DNA of 64,000 nt from Candidatus Cloacimonadota bacterium (GTDB lineage: Bacteria; Muiribacteriota; UBA6191): the NCBI GenBank assembly GCA_023954715.1, contig JAGSHD010000012.1, positions 105,903-169,902 on the forward strand. The letters are read 5' to 3'. The notes beneath the pieces were generated by a model. It had not been told where the DNA came from and did no database searches. It saw nothing but the letters and a program-made list of their open reading frames with translations. Positions 26,484 through 36,290 of this stretch are shown in pieces (positions within the stretch are counted from its first letter, which is position 1; every line of letters begins with the position of its first letter). The position numbers and the translations under genes are program-made.

Positions 26484-29400
26484 ATGAGCTTATATAGAAA
26501 CGCATTGAGATCTTCATTACTTGCATTGACCATGACGATACCAACTGTTCAAGCCGATCAATCAAACTTTTCGAAAGTTGCATCAACTATATATACTGTT
26601 GAATCATGTTTAGATCAATTTGCCACTGAAAATAAAGACTGTTACTCAGCCAAGTATTTGGTTGAGCTTTCTAAAGGCATTGATGAGACGCTTGCAAAAG
26701 CGTTTTATAGTATTGAGTCTAGCGGGAAGTTCGGTCAAAACAATAGGCTTAAACTATTTGAAACTCTAACTCCTTTAACAGAAATGTATCAAGCAGGTCT
26801 AAAGGATTACAAAAAAGCTAACAAGTCTAGGTTAAAAAAATTATTAACTATTTTAGATGAAAAAGTAGAGGCATTAGAACAGGGAGCAGAAAAGGTTGAG
26901 ATAGGGGCTTGGTTACAGCAATTGCGAGATCTTGATCCAATTCTAGCAGACTCAGTTACTTATACTAGTACAAGAGACTCAGTTCAATACATTTACCATC
27001 AAAAACTAACAAATGTAAATCGTTTACGAGTGTTGTTATATGAGTTAGCCGGAAAAAGAAAATCACCAAACAATCATAAAATGTTGGATTCAAGCAAATA
27101 CTTCACGCAAACATTTGGATCAGTTGCTTCTTTGATAATTCATGCTGAAGCTTGTTTAGATATGTTTTCTACTGAAGCTAAAGATTGTTACTCAGGGTAT
27201 TCAATGTACAACATTGCTTATCAAGCGGCTCCTGAAAAAGTGAAGGATTTTTATAATAAATATTCGGATAGAAAGTTTAGTCAAAGAAATCGAATTTGGT
27301 TAAATGAGCAAGTTAAAGATCTTCAAGGGCCATATAAAACTTTGTTTTCAGACTATCAAAAGAAGCATTCAAGTGAGATGCGTAATATACTGCCTCTTAT
27401 AGATGAAGCATCAAAGTCTTTTGATGATGTTAATGTTTCAGCTGTCTCTGTAGTAAATCTATTGAAAGCGCTGAATCAGATAGACCCTGTCTTAGCTGAA
27501 GGGATCAGAGTAATCACTCATAAAGCTAGTAATGGTGATCTGACTATATCAAATAGCAAAAAAGATTATTTATATCGGTTACAATGGATTGCACATAAGG
27601 TGGCACGATCTCGAAAACGATTAAAGAGAGGAAAATTGTTTTCAAGTAGTCAATATTTTGATTCATCATTTTCTTCATTGGCTTCTTTAATTTATCATGC
27701 AGAAGCTTGTTTAGATCAGTTTAACAAAGAACAGAGTGAGTGTTACTCTGGTTATAGCCTGTATAATATGTCATATCAAGCAGCTCCTAAAAAAACAGAT
27801 GACTTTTATGGTGCCTATAGTGATCGTAAATTGTCTCAAAGAAAAAGAGCTTGGTTAAACGATCAAATTTTGGATCTAAAATCACAATATCAAGAAATGC
27901 TTCCAGCTTTTCAAAGTAAGTCTGGAGATAGTTTTGTAAAACTAACGAGCTCTCTAGATCACTTGATAAGCCTTTTAGAAGATCCAAACAATGCTAGTAT
28001 CCGAATCCATGAGTTTATGTCTATGTTAAGAGACATTGATCCCTTAATGGCAAACTCTCTAGCTGCGATTTCGTTCAAAACGGGTGATGATAAAGCCTTT
28101 CACTTTTCTAAATCTAAATTGCCGTTTCTATATCGTTTAAAGGGTGTGTTTTTAGATGTGAGCGATACTGAAGTTGATGACAAAAGATCTCAAACATTCT
28201 CTAGTGCGGAGTACTTTAACCCAAGCTTTGGTGCCCAAGCTTCTATGGTTTATTTGATAGAATCTTGTTTAGATCAATTTCATCAAGAAAGTAAAGATTG
28301 TTATGCTGGTTACAGCTTATATAACCATACTTTCAAAGTTGACCCAAGTATGACGGATGAATTTTATAGCGCGTACAGTGATCGTAAAATCAATCAAAGA
28401 AAAAGAGTTTGGTTACATGAACAACTAGAAAAGTTAGAAGAAGTTTATGAAGATTCAGTTCGATCATTTCCGGATGAAAAGGCAAAAGCGTTAAGAGCCT
28501 TAGCTGATATAGTAGAAGAAAAAATAACTACTATAAAACAAACTGGTGAAGCAGTTGATATGAGCGATGTTAAGAGTGCACTGGATGGGATTGATATTCA
28601 TTTGGCAGAATCTTTAAAGGCTTGGACATACGGAAATGTAGGACAAGAGTTAGCTTCAGCATCAAAATTAAACTATCTATATAGATTAAGAGGTCTATTT
28701 TTAGATATTGCTGGTTCTCGAAAGAAAATTACAAGAGCTAAAGTATTTAGTTCGCACTCTTATTTTACTGAAAGTTTTTCATCATTAATTACAATGATTT
28801 CTTATGCTAAGTCTTGTATAAAGAAAATGAATAATGGTAGTGATTATTGTTATCGTGGTTATAGTTTGTATAATCGTTCCTTTCAAGTAGAGCCAGAAGA
28901 TACACAAGACTACTACTCAAAGTATAGTGACTCAAAATTATCTAGTCGTCATAAGGATTGGTTATCAAAAAAGGTTATCGTTTTTGAAGAGCAATTTACA
29001 GAGGGGTTGAAAGAGTACAGTATAGAAAATGCAAAATCATTGAAAGCTTTAGTAGCTGAGCTCTCTGGTTTAGTAAATGCACTGAAGTCTGAGAATGTAG
29101 ACTTTACTGAGTTTATTGCATCTATTGAAAAAGTAGATGTAGCTTTAGCTGATGGACTTACTTCTGTGTCTCATAAAAGTGGAGTAAAGAGTTATTTAGC
29201 TCAATCAACTCATAGCTTCATGGTAGAGTTTCAACAGCTACTTGTAAAAGTTGTCAAAGAGTATTCAGAAGATGACGTAAGTATGATTTTAACTAGCAAG
29301 CAGGTTTTGTTTATGCTTAATCAGTTAAAAACAGCAGATGATCCAGATGCGGTGATTGATTTGCTACAAAAGCAAATTCAAAGACCTTCTACGTCTAAAA

Positions 29401-29534
29401 AACTAAAAGTTTTATCTGTATCAGTAGCTCTTGAGCTAATAGAAGTTTTAGCGAATGACCCAAGTGAAGAAGCGCTTGAAGATGTTCAAAATGTTTTATT
29501 AAACGCTTTGTATGAAGCAGGGGCCTTTGAGTAA
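26484..29534 (+). CDS. secreted protein with five tandem ~185-residue Cys-pair repeats
   Basis: 1016 residues. A signal peptide (about 1-25, ending VQA-D) is followed by five homologous units starting near residues 36, 219, 404, 591 and 774. Each unit carries a Cys pair 11-12 residues apart (CLDQF...DC-Y), then GYSLYN, then FYxxYSDRKxSQRxRxWL, and later a segment like DP-LAxSL...YLYRL. The first unit is the most divergent (YSAKYLVELS). The Cys pairs suggest disulfides in the periplasm or at the cell surface. I do not recognise the family. ATG follows AAAGGATATTGG. It is monocistronic, ending in a strong terminator. Nearby secreted proteins include the C25 peptidase. Confidence 0.7.
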   Translation: MSLYRNALRSSLLALTMTIPTVQADQSNFSKVASTIYTVESCLDQFATENKDCYSAKYLVELSKGIDETLAKAFYSIESSGKFGQNNRLKLFETLTPLTEMYQAGLKDYKKANKSRLKKLLTILDEKVEALEQGAEKVEIGAWLQQLRDLDPILADSVTYTSTRDSVQYIYHQKLTNVNRLRVLLYELAGKRKSPNNHKMLDSSKYFTQTFGSVASLIIHAEACLDMFSTEAKDCYSGYSMYNIAYQAAPEKVKDFYNKYSDRKFSQRNRIWLNEQVKDLQGPYKTLFSDYQKKHSSEMRNILPLIDEASKSFDDVNVSAVSVVNLLKALNQIDPVLAEGIRVITHKASNGDLTISNSKKDYLYRLQWIAHKVARSRKRLKRGKLFSSSQYFDSSFSSLASLIYHAEACLDQFNKEQSECYSGYSLYNMSYQAAPKKTDDFYGAYSDRKLSQRKRAWLNDQILDLKSQYQEMLPAFQSKSGDSFVKLTSSLDHLISLLEDPNNASIRIHEFMSMLRDIDPLMANSLAAISFKTGDDKAFHFSKSKLPFLYRLKGVFLDVSDTEVDDKRSQTFSSAEYFNPSFGAQASMVYLIESCLDQFHQESKDCYAGYSLYNHTFKVDPSMTDEFYSAYSDRKINQRKRVWLHEQLEKLEEVYEDSVRSFPDEKAKALRALADIVEEKITTIKQTGEAVDMSDVKSALDGIDIHLAESLKAWTYGNVGQELASASKLNYLYRLRGLFLDIAGSRKKITRAKVFSSHSYFTESFSSLITMISYAKSCIKKMNNGSDYCYRGYSLYNRSFQVEPEDTQDYYSKYSDSKLSSRHKDWLSKKVIVFEEQFTEGLKEYSIENAKSLKALVAELSGLVNALKSENVDFTEFIASIEKVDVALADGLTSVSHKSGVKSYLAQSTHSFMVEFQQLLVKVVKEYSEDDVSMILTSKQVLFMLNQLKTADDPDAVIDLLQKQIQRPSTSKKLKVLSVSVALELIEVLANDPSEEALEDVQNVLLNALYEAGAFE

Positions 29535-29615
29535 TGTTAGCTATAGAGCTTATCTAATACCAAAAAAGTAGATTAGTAGTATAGCGTACCCTGACGCTAT
29601 GTATGAGTTAAATTA

Positions 29616-29646
29616 AGCTGTGAGATGTGTCTCACAGCTTTTTTTT
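29616..29646 (+). terminator. intrinsic terminator of the five-repeat gene
   Basis: The 10-bp stem AGCTGTGAGA/TCTCACAGCT with a TGTG loop runs into eight T. A small perfect hairpin (ATAGCGT/ACGCTAT) lies at 29581-29600 before it. Confidence 0.93.
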
Positions 29647-29968
29647 CTGCGTTAGATATGTTGTTTTGACTGGTAGATGGCTATAGCTCATTAAGGTTGA
29701 TTTGAAATACTCAAATGTCCATTTAGATAAAGGGTAAAGGTGTACTTTCAATACCCTTTGGGTGGGTAATTACTTTCAAACTTTTTAAATGGTTAAAATA
29801 AGCTCTAAACAGGAGGGTAACCTTATAGAGATGACTGGCTTACACAAAGTTTATCAATTAGACAACAAAAAAGGTATTAAAATCTAAGTTAGATTTTAAT
29901 ACCTTCAAAAATAGTATTATATAATAGTCCCCACACTCATTAGTTGAGTGTGGTTAATATCGTTTTAA
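29647..29968. other. gene-free stretch with three hairpins
   Basis: No gene is evident. Three perfect inverted repeats are present: AAAGGGTA/TACCCTTT (29729-29759), a 17-bp near-palindrome AAGGTATTAAAATCTAA and its complement (29871-29905), and CCACACTCA/TGAGTGTGG (29931-29953). The last lies just downstream of the C25 peptidase gene and may end its transcript, although no T-run follows. Confidence 0.6.
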
Positions 29969-32023
29969 TTACTTAATGTCATAGATTTTGTTAAATCTTT
30001 CTACGTCATCAGATGTTACTTTTTGATCTACGATCGGAACGATGTTTGTTCCAGTAACAGTCATGAATAAATCAGTAGCTCTGTTGTCTCCAAGATCGAT
30101 TGAAACCGCTCCAGAAGCATCAGTAGTAGAACTTCTTACGAAAGTTAAGTCACTGTTATAAACAGATACGTTTAAATCAGATACTGCTCTACCATCTTTA
30201 GATTTAACACTTGTTTGGAATGTTGATCCTTCAGTTCTTAGAGAATCTAAACCAATAGCTTTAGGAGTATCAAATCTAACTTGTAATGCACCATCACCAA
30301 AGTTGTTTGTTTGTTCAACAAACATCTTGAAGCTTTTAGAAGTAGCTCCATATTTTTCAGCGATTACAGACATACCTGTTAAGTTTAATGCACCAAAAGT
30401 CTTGTGCTCACCTTTTTGCAAAAGTGCTAAGTTGATTTTAGCTTGCCAGTGGATTGGTGGAACCCATTGCATGTTAGTAGAAGCAGCAGCGATTGCAGAT
30501 GCTCCAGCAAAGTTTTCTTCGTCACCAGAGTTTAACCATGCTTCTGCGAAACTTTCTCTAGCTCCAGCAAAAGTACCATTAACACAAGCAACAGACCAGA
30601 TATAAGGTAATGCTCTACCGTTTCTTAGTTTGTATACATCCTGTACGTTAAATCTTGAACTTACCCACATAGTTGAAGAACCATGTCCTAAGTAGTTGAT
30701 TACAGATCGTCCAGCGTTTACAGCATCAGCAACTTTTGAAGCGTTTGCAGAAGGATCATAGATTCCATCAACTTCATCATAAGTGAAGTCCATTAAACCA
30801 GTTTTGATTTCTTCCATGTATACGTGATCTTTTGGGTTTCCTTCGTTAGAAGCAATACCAGTAGCTTTTTTGTACCATGCTGCATCAGCACCAGTTTGTG
30901 GGTATGCTTCATAGCTGATAGTTTTTGCGATTTGATAAGCTAGCTTTTCTGCAGTTTTAACAGAGAATCTTGAAACTACGATATCTAAGTACCAATCGTT
31001 TCCTGCTACTAAACCATAAGATTGATCAGAGTGTGCTCTTTCTACTGTTCCTCTTAATGTAGGAATATGCTCAACATCTCCCATTAATTGAACGAAGCTT
31101 AATCCGCCTTTATCAAATTCTGATTGAACGAATGCTTTCACATCGTCAGCACTTGAACCAACAGTAGACATTTTAACTAAAGAAACTTCTAAACCAGTTT
31201 TCTTTTTCCAATCTACATAAGCTTGTGCAGTTTCAGCAAATTCATCATGAACGATAACTACCATTCTACCAGTTTCAGAAACTTTATCTACACCAAGAGG
31301 TGCTGACATTAAGTCATAATTGATAAATCCGCTTTCTAAAACGTTTCCTAAGAAAGAAGGTACTTCTTTTTTAGTTTCAGTTTTTTCTAAAGCTCCACTC
31401 ATGCTTAAAGATACATTGTTATGTACTCTTAAAGTTTGAGTTTTTGGATTATATTGAAAAAAGTTAAAACCGATGTTTACACCAGTTACATTGTGCATTA
31501 CAAATGTATCAGAAACTTCTGCAAGTGGTGTACTTGGAAAAAACGCGTCTTCTTGATATACATCAGAGAAAGTATAATCTACAGTTTCAGGGTTGATATC
31601 TCTTGTCATGTGACCTTTTGAAGAGATTAGAGGATGATCTAATTTGATATCAACATAATCATCACTAGCGATAGTGATTTCAGGAGAAGCGTTATCAGAA
31701 ACTAAGTAGTTTGTAGAAACAGCAGGAACATCAGGATTTCCTTCTTGAGATAAACTTACAAAGTTAGGGATGTTGATAACACTATAAGTTTTACCATCTA
31801 CTACTTTAGTGTTTAATTCGTATCCAGGAACTGATACATTAATCATTTGAGAGCTTTGCTTCTTACCAAAACTTACACTGAAGTTGATGTCTTTACTTGC
31901 ATTGTTTAAAGAGATCCCTTGATTCAAGCTTTGCCAATCAGCAAATGAGCTTGAAGTAAGTACAGTTGCTAAACCAGCAAGAAATAAACCTTTTTTACCA
32001 TTTTTTAAGAAATTGTTATTCAT
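29969..32023 (-). CDS. C25 (gingipain-type) cysteine peptidase, exported
   Basis: 684 residues. A signal peptide (about 1-28, ending SFA-D) and a 240-residue N-terminal propeptide/beta region are followed by the C25 catalytic core: VVIVHDEFAETAQAYVDWKKKTGLEV, FVQLMGDVEHIPTL, the His motif SVINYLGHGSSTMW and the Cys motif IWSVACVNGTFAG. A C-terminal Ig-like domain of about 80 residues follows. Gingipain relatives cleave after Arg or Lys and are often surface or secreted. No type IX sorting signal is obvious. ATG is preceded by GAAGGAAAAAAA. Codon choice is noticeably regular, which suggests high expression. No operon partner. Confidence 0.87.
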   Translation of the reverse strand: MNNNFLKNGKKGLFLAGLATVLTSSSFADWQSLNQGISLNNASKDINFSVSFGKKQSSQMINVSVPGYELNTKVVDGKTYSVINIPNFVSLSQEGNPDVPAVSTNYLVSDNASPEITIASDDYVDIKLDHPLISSKGHMTRDINPETVDYTFSDVYQEDAFFPSTPLAEVSDTFVMHNVTGVNIGFNFFQYNPKTQTLRVHNNVSLSMSGALEKTETKKEVPSFLGNVLESGFINYDLMSAPLGVDKVSETGRMVVIVHDEFAETAQAYVDWKKKTGLEVSLVKMSTVGSSADDVKAFVQSEFDKGGLSFVQLMGDVEHIPTLRGTVERAHSDQSYGLVAGNDWYLDIVVSRFSVKTAEKLAYQIAKTISYEAYPQTGADAAWYKKATGIASNEGNPKDHVYMEEIKTGLMDFTYDEVDGIYDPSANASKVADAVNAGRSVINYLGHGSSTMWVSSRFNVQDVYKLRNGRALPYIWSVACVNGTFAGARESFAEAWLNSGDEENFAGASAIAAASTNMQWVPPIHWQAKINLALLQKGEHKTFGALNLTGMSVIAEKYGATSKSFKMFVEQTNNFGDGALQVRFDTPKAIGLDSLRTEGSTFQTSVKSKDGRAVSDLNVSVYNSDLTFVRSSTTDASGAVSIDLGDNRATDLFMTVTGTNIVPIVDQKVTSDDVERFNKIYDIK

Positions 32024-32366
32024 TTTTTTTCCTTCATCGATATTGATGTAATTATCATATATACTAATTTTTAAATCATATTAAGGAACTATTACAATGT
32101 GTCAATAGTTGGAAAAAAATATCCGTAATTTTTTTCAAAACACCGTAAAGTTCGATTTTTGCAGTATTGTACGACTAGTAACACGGGTTTTGCAAATTAT
32201 TGATAATGCTATTTTATATCTTCTTAAAGAGCTCTAATTACCAGGCTTACATACTCAAAAAATTGTGTATATAATTTCTATTGATTCAAGCATCAAGCTT
32301 TAAGGGAAACAATCTGCATGATGGTGTCTAATGGCAGTATACCCTAGTTATCTCTGTTTGATAGAT
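32024..32366. other. 343-bp gene-free gap
   Basis: AT-rich region upstream of the peptidase gene. It must hold that gene's promoter, but I cannot fix one. No open frame, tRNA or strong hairpin was seen. Confidence 0.4.
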
Positions 32367-33083
32367 TTATAATGCTTCTTCAAGGTGGAGAATACAGTTA
32401 GTGTAAGCTCGTAACAGCCTGTTTAAAGAAAGTTTTTTTTCTGGATAAAGTAAATTAGCAACATTATTTTCCATTTGAATAGAATTCAGTCCCAAATTAA
32501 AAGCAAACTTAGTTATAGTTTCTGCTTTAGAAGCAGAGAAAAAGTTTTCAGATACTTTGAGTTTGGATTGATCAAAGTGACTTTTTATTAGTTTGTACAA
32601 TTCAACATTACGAATAGACTTATGATGCATCGTGCCAAGGTCTACGTCAAAACTCCTTTTTGGGGAGGCTCCATGGATATCTATGACTAATTCAATCTCA
32701 GGATGCTCTTGCAAATATTTTTTAAGGGCTACTTTATATAAAGACTTATCATAATAGTTTGGGTCTACTCCTGATCTAGTAGTGTAAATTAAATGAGTTT
32801 TGGTCGCACGTTGTAAGGTAAGGGCGAGGGCTCCTGACCCGCTATCAGCCCATTTATACTTTCCCTTTCGAAGGTGAGGTAGAGTGTGGGGAGCAGAAAT
32901 TAAAACTTTTGAAGTAATTTGGGGAGTAACAATTTTAAAATAATCATCGTGTAAAGTTTCAGAGGATCTTCGCAGAGTATTGAAATAATTCAAATAGTTT
33001 TTGAAATAAGTTTGTAAAGATAAATCATCTTGAAGAGCAAAGCTTGATGAAACGAGTAAGAAGATAAAAATAAAGTTTTTCAT
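32367..33083 (-). CDS. N-formylglutamate-amidohydrolase-like exported protein
   Basis: About 238 residues from the ATG at 33083, which has AAGG eight bases upstream and begins a clear signal peptide (KNFIFIFLLVSSSFA). The longer upstream frame lacks these. The body matches N-formylglutamate amidohydrolase-like folds: KVLISAPHTLPHLRKGKYKWADSGSG (residues about 50-75), DPNYYDKSLYKVALK, LVIDIHGAS with the metal His, and SIQMENN with the catalytic-type Glu. This fold removes formyl or acyl groups from amino acids or acts as a peptidoglycan/peptide amidase. An exported member more likely works on envelope or external substrates. Single gene. Confidence 0.7.
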   Translation of the reverse strand: MKNFIFIFLLVSSSFALQDDLSLQTYFKNYLNYFNTLRRSSETLHDDYFKIVTPQITSKVLISAPHTLPHLRKGKYKWADSGSGALALTLQRATKTHLIYTTRSGVDPNYYDKSLYKVALKKYLQEHPEIELVIDIHGASPKRSFDVDLGTMHHKSIRNVELYKLIKSHFDQSKLKVSENFFSASKAETITKFAFNLGLNSIQMENNVANLLYPEKKLSLNRLLRAYTNCILHLEEAL

Positions 33084-33380
33084 AGTATAGACCTTATAAG
33101 ATAAATATATTGAGTTGCAGTATATCACCTTCATAGCTTGGATTGAACTATCAGTGATGTAAGTGCTTAGCCAATTTTCATAGATTGAATAAGTTACCTT
33201 TGAATTATTGTGATAATGACCATTTACCATGAAATATTATGACTTTGTAAAAGATGATTAAAATAATAAGCTAAAGTTCTTTAACTTCTGTTTGTGAAGT
33301 GATAGGTTTTAAAATATCCATCTATTTTCGACCACTGGTTGGAAACTATGGGGTAATTCTCAATACGCTAAAGAATTTTT

Positions 33381-34346
33381 GTGGAACAAAAAAACTATTC
33401 TCTTCGAATGTCTATCATATCTGCTTTTGCAGTTTTATTTGTCTTATTGATTAGTGTGTAAATTGCTTTCAATTACTATACTGAACATAAAATGGCTATG
33501 CAAATAGCGGATGATGTATTTCAACAAGCAGGTAAAACAGCTATCAATAAAACAGTAGATTTTTTGGTACCAGCGATTCATTCAGCCAAAATGTTTGAGA
33601 GAGTTATTGATAAAAAGCATGTAAATCCAAAAGATATTGGCGTAGTGCATGATTATTGTTTACAGTTTTTACGTGTCTATACTCAATTCAACGCATGTTT
33701 TTATGCCAATGAATATGGCCTTTGGGGAGCACCTCATAAGGACTTAGATCATGAGATCAATGGTTGTAGAGCTGCAGTATTGTGTCAAAAAAAACTTATA
33801 GAATTATCAAAAAAGTGGCATGGCGAAAGAAAGCCAATGATGCATACTCGTATTGGTCTTCATACTGGCCCAACCATTCTAGAAAACATAGATTATTCTG
33901 AACGTATGAATTACACAGTGATAGGAGACAGTGTAAATTTAGCTGCTCGTTTAGAGGGTGTTAATAATACAGGAATCATTATATCCCAAAGTACTGCAGA
34001 TAGAGTAAAAGGTCACTTTGCCATGAGGCCCTTGGATGTAGTTCGAGTAAAAGGTAAATCAATACCAGTTCAAATTTTTGAACTTTTAGATTTTTTAGGG
34101 GACGAAGGCGAAGAAGAGACTCAGCAATTGGCGATGCAACATACTGAGGCTTTTGATTTATATATGAATATGAAATTTACTGAATCCATGAGTATTTTGG
34201 TTAAGTTAGATCAAAGTTAGCCAAATGATGGGGCTATACAAATTCTTAAGTCTAGAGTACAAGACCTAATTGATAACCCGCCAAATCCAAGTGAATGGAG
34301 TGGTGAAATTGATGGTTTAAGAGTTAGGGATATTAAGTCAAAGTAA
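33381..34346 (+). pseudogene. decayed class III adenylate/guanylate cyclase
   Basis: GTG 33381 opens a frame with a transmembrane helix (IISAFAVLFVLLIS) that meets TAA at 33459 and stays open from there to TAG 34218. Past the TAG the same frame reads PNDGAIQILKSRVQDLIDNPP...W to TAA 34344, the usual tail of CHASE2/adenylate-cyclase proteins. The middle has cyclase motifs (YGLWGAPHKDLDHE, RIGLHTGP, YTVIGDSVNLAARLEG, FELL). The first metal-binding part of the catalytic domain (the FSDIRGFT region) is missing, as if a segment between sensor and catalytic domain was deleted. Two nonsense codons plus the deletion indicate a dead gene. The longest open part is 33492-34220. Confidence 0.8.
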
Positions 34347-34478
34347 TAAGACGATCTTTTTGTTATATCGATTCACAATGATTCGTAAAGTTTAGATTGA
34401 TCGTTTAGAGATATCAAAGACAAAGTGGGGGTCATTTTGTATACTACGATAATATAAATTTATCTTAGGAAATATAAA

Positions 34479-36290
34479 ATGACTGCATTACAAGTGTTAA
34501 AGTCCACATTTGGATACGATAGTTTTCAAGGTCGTCAAAGCGAAATTATTGATTCAATAGTTAATGGCTCTGATACTTTAGTTTTGATGCCTACTGGTGG
34601 TGGAAAAAGCCTTTGTTATCAAATCCCATGTTTACTTTTAGATGGTGTAGGAATTGTAGTATCTCCTTTGATTGCTTTGATGCAAGATCAAGTTAGCACT
34701 TTAAAGTCTTTGGGGGTTAAGGCAGAATATCTCAACTCTAGCTTAGACTTTGATGAGCGAAATCAAATTTTACACCGAATGCAAAATGACGATATTGATT
34801 TATTGTATATGGCACCAGAGGGGCTTTTGCGTCCAGGTTTTTTTCAAAGTTTACAAGATGTAAATGTTTCTCTTTTTGCAATTGATGAAGCACATTGTGT
34901 TTCTCAATGGGGTCACGATTTTCGTCCCGAGTATTTAAGACTAGCTGAGTTGATTAATCAGTTTCCCCAAGCCAAAACAATTGCATTGACTGCCACTGCT
35001 GACAAAAAAACTCGAATAGAAATGATCGATAAACTACAGTTAAATGATCCTAATATTTTTATATCATCTTTTGATCGACCAAATATCGAATACAGAGTGG
35101 AATCTAAAGGAAAAGGTAATCAGCAGCTTTACTCTTTTATTAAAAATGAACATAGCGAAGACACAGGAATTGTGTACTGTTTATCTCGTAAAAAAGTAGA
35201 GAAAACAACCGCCTTTTTAAAGAGTAAAGGATTTAATGCTTACTCATATCATGCCGGCTTATCCCATGAAGAGCGCAACGAAAACCAAGAAATATTTTTA
35301 TCGCAAGATAATATAATCATGGTAGCAACTATAGCTTTTGGAATGGGAATAGATAAACCCGATGTGCGTTTTGTGGCTCATTTAGATTTACCTTCTAGTT
35401 TAGAAGCTTATTATCAAGAAACGGGTCGTGCAGGAAGAGATGGCTTAAGTTCAACAGCTTGGATGATTTATGGATTGCAAGATGTTGTATTAAGACGTCG
35501 TATGATTGACTCTGGTGAAGGAGCTAGTGATTATAAAAAAGTGTCTCATCAAAAGCTAAATGATATTTTGGGTTTTTGTGAAACAACCACTTGCCGAAGA
35601 AAAATTATTTTGAAATATTTTGATGAAGAGTTATCAATTAATTGTAACAATTGTGATACTTGTTTAAGTCCTGTGGAGCAAATGGATGGAACAACTTTTG
35701 CCCAAAAACTATTGTCATGTATCTACCGAACAGAACAAAACTTTGGAGCAGCTCATATTATAGATGTTTTACATGGCAAGATGACTGAAAAGGTAATGCG
35801 TTTTAATCATGATAGATTAAGTACTTATGGCATCGGAGATGATTTGGATGATTACGCCTGGAAAAGTATCATTCGGCAATTAGTAGTACACGGACACCTA
35901 AGGATTCATAATGAGATATCGAGTTTGGTCTTTACTGATAGCTCTAAGCTAATTTTGAGTGGAAAATTACAGTTTAAGATTAGAAAAGACCTGCAAGAGC
36001 AAAAAAAGCCAAAAGTTAAAAAGGCTAAAAAAGCTCCGAGTGTTGATGTGTTTAAAAACTTATCTGTGGGAGAAAACCAGATTTTTGAAGAAATTAAAAA
36101 CTGGAGAACAAAAACCGCTAAAAAACTTGGTGTGCCTGCTTATCGAGTCTTGTCCAATAAGAGTTTATCGAGTCTAATTGATTTAAAGCCACAAACCAGT
36201 GAAGAGCTATATGAGGTACACGGGATTGGTGCTGCTAAAGTGAAGGACTTTGGAGAAGAGATTTTAAACTTTTTTGAGTCGTCTAATTGA
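34479..36290 (+). CDS. recQ: ATP-dependent DNA helicase RecQ
   Basis: 603-residue 3'-5' SF2 helicase for recombination and fork repair. In order: motif I MPTGGGKSLCYQIP, Ia VVSPLIALMQDQV, II IDEAHCVSQWGHDFRPEY (DEAH plus the RecQ aromatic loop), III LTATAD, IV IVYCLSRKKVE, V VATIAFGMGIDKPDVRFV and VI QETGRAGRDG. The RQC zinc site follows (CETTTCRR...NCNNCDTC), then a winged helix. The C-terminal HRDC domain follows a Lys-rich linker (PAYRVLSNKSL, LYEVHGIGAAKVKDFG). The gene overlaps the next, convergent gene by 8 bp. Complete, with standard length and an AGGAAATATAAA start region. Confidence 0.97.
   Translation: MTALQVLKSTFGYDSFQGRQSEIIDSIVNGSDTLVLMPTGGGKSLCYQIPCLLLDGVGIVVSPLIALMQDQVSTLKSLGVKAEYLNSSLDFDERNQILHRMQNDDIDLLYMAPEGLLRPGFFQSLQDVNVSLFAIDEAHCVSQWGHDFRPEYLRLAELINQFPQAKTIALTATADKKTRIEMIDKLQLNDPNIFISSFDRPNIEYRVESKGKGNQQLYSFIKNEHSEDTGIVYCLSRKKVEKTTAFLKSKGFNAYSYHAGLSHEERNENQEIFLSQDNIIMVATIAFGMGIDKPDVRFVAHLDLPSSLEAYYQETGRAGRDGLSSTAWMIYGLQDVVLRRRMIDSGEGASDYKKVSHQKLNDILGFCETTTCRRKIILKYFDEELSINCNNCDTCLSPVEQMDGTTFAQKLLSCIYRTEQNFGAAHIIDVLHGKMTEKVMRFNHDRLSTYGIGDDLDDYAWKSIIRQLVVHGHLRIHNEISSLVFTDSSKLILSGKLQFKIRKDLQEQKKPKVKKAKKAPSVDVFKNLSVGENQIFEEIKNWRTKTAKKLGVPAYRVLSNKSLSSLIDLKPQTSEELYEVHGIGAAKVKDFGEEILNFFESSN

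Noticed and set aside
29729..29759. Possible riboswitch in the gap after the five-repeat gene
   Set aside because: A simple hairpin is present, but I could not match any known riboswitch core.
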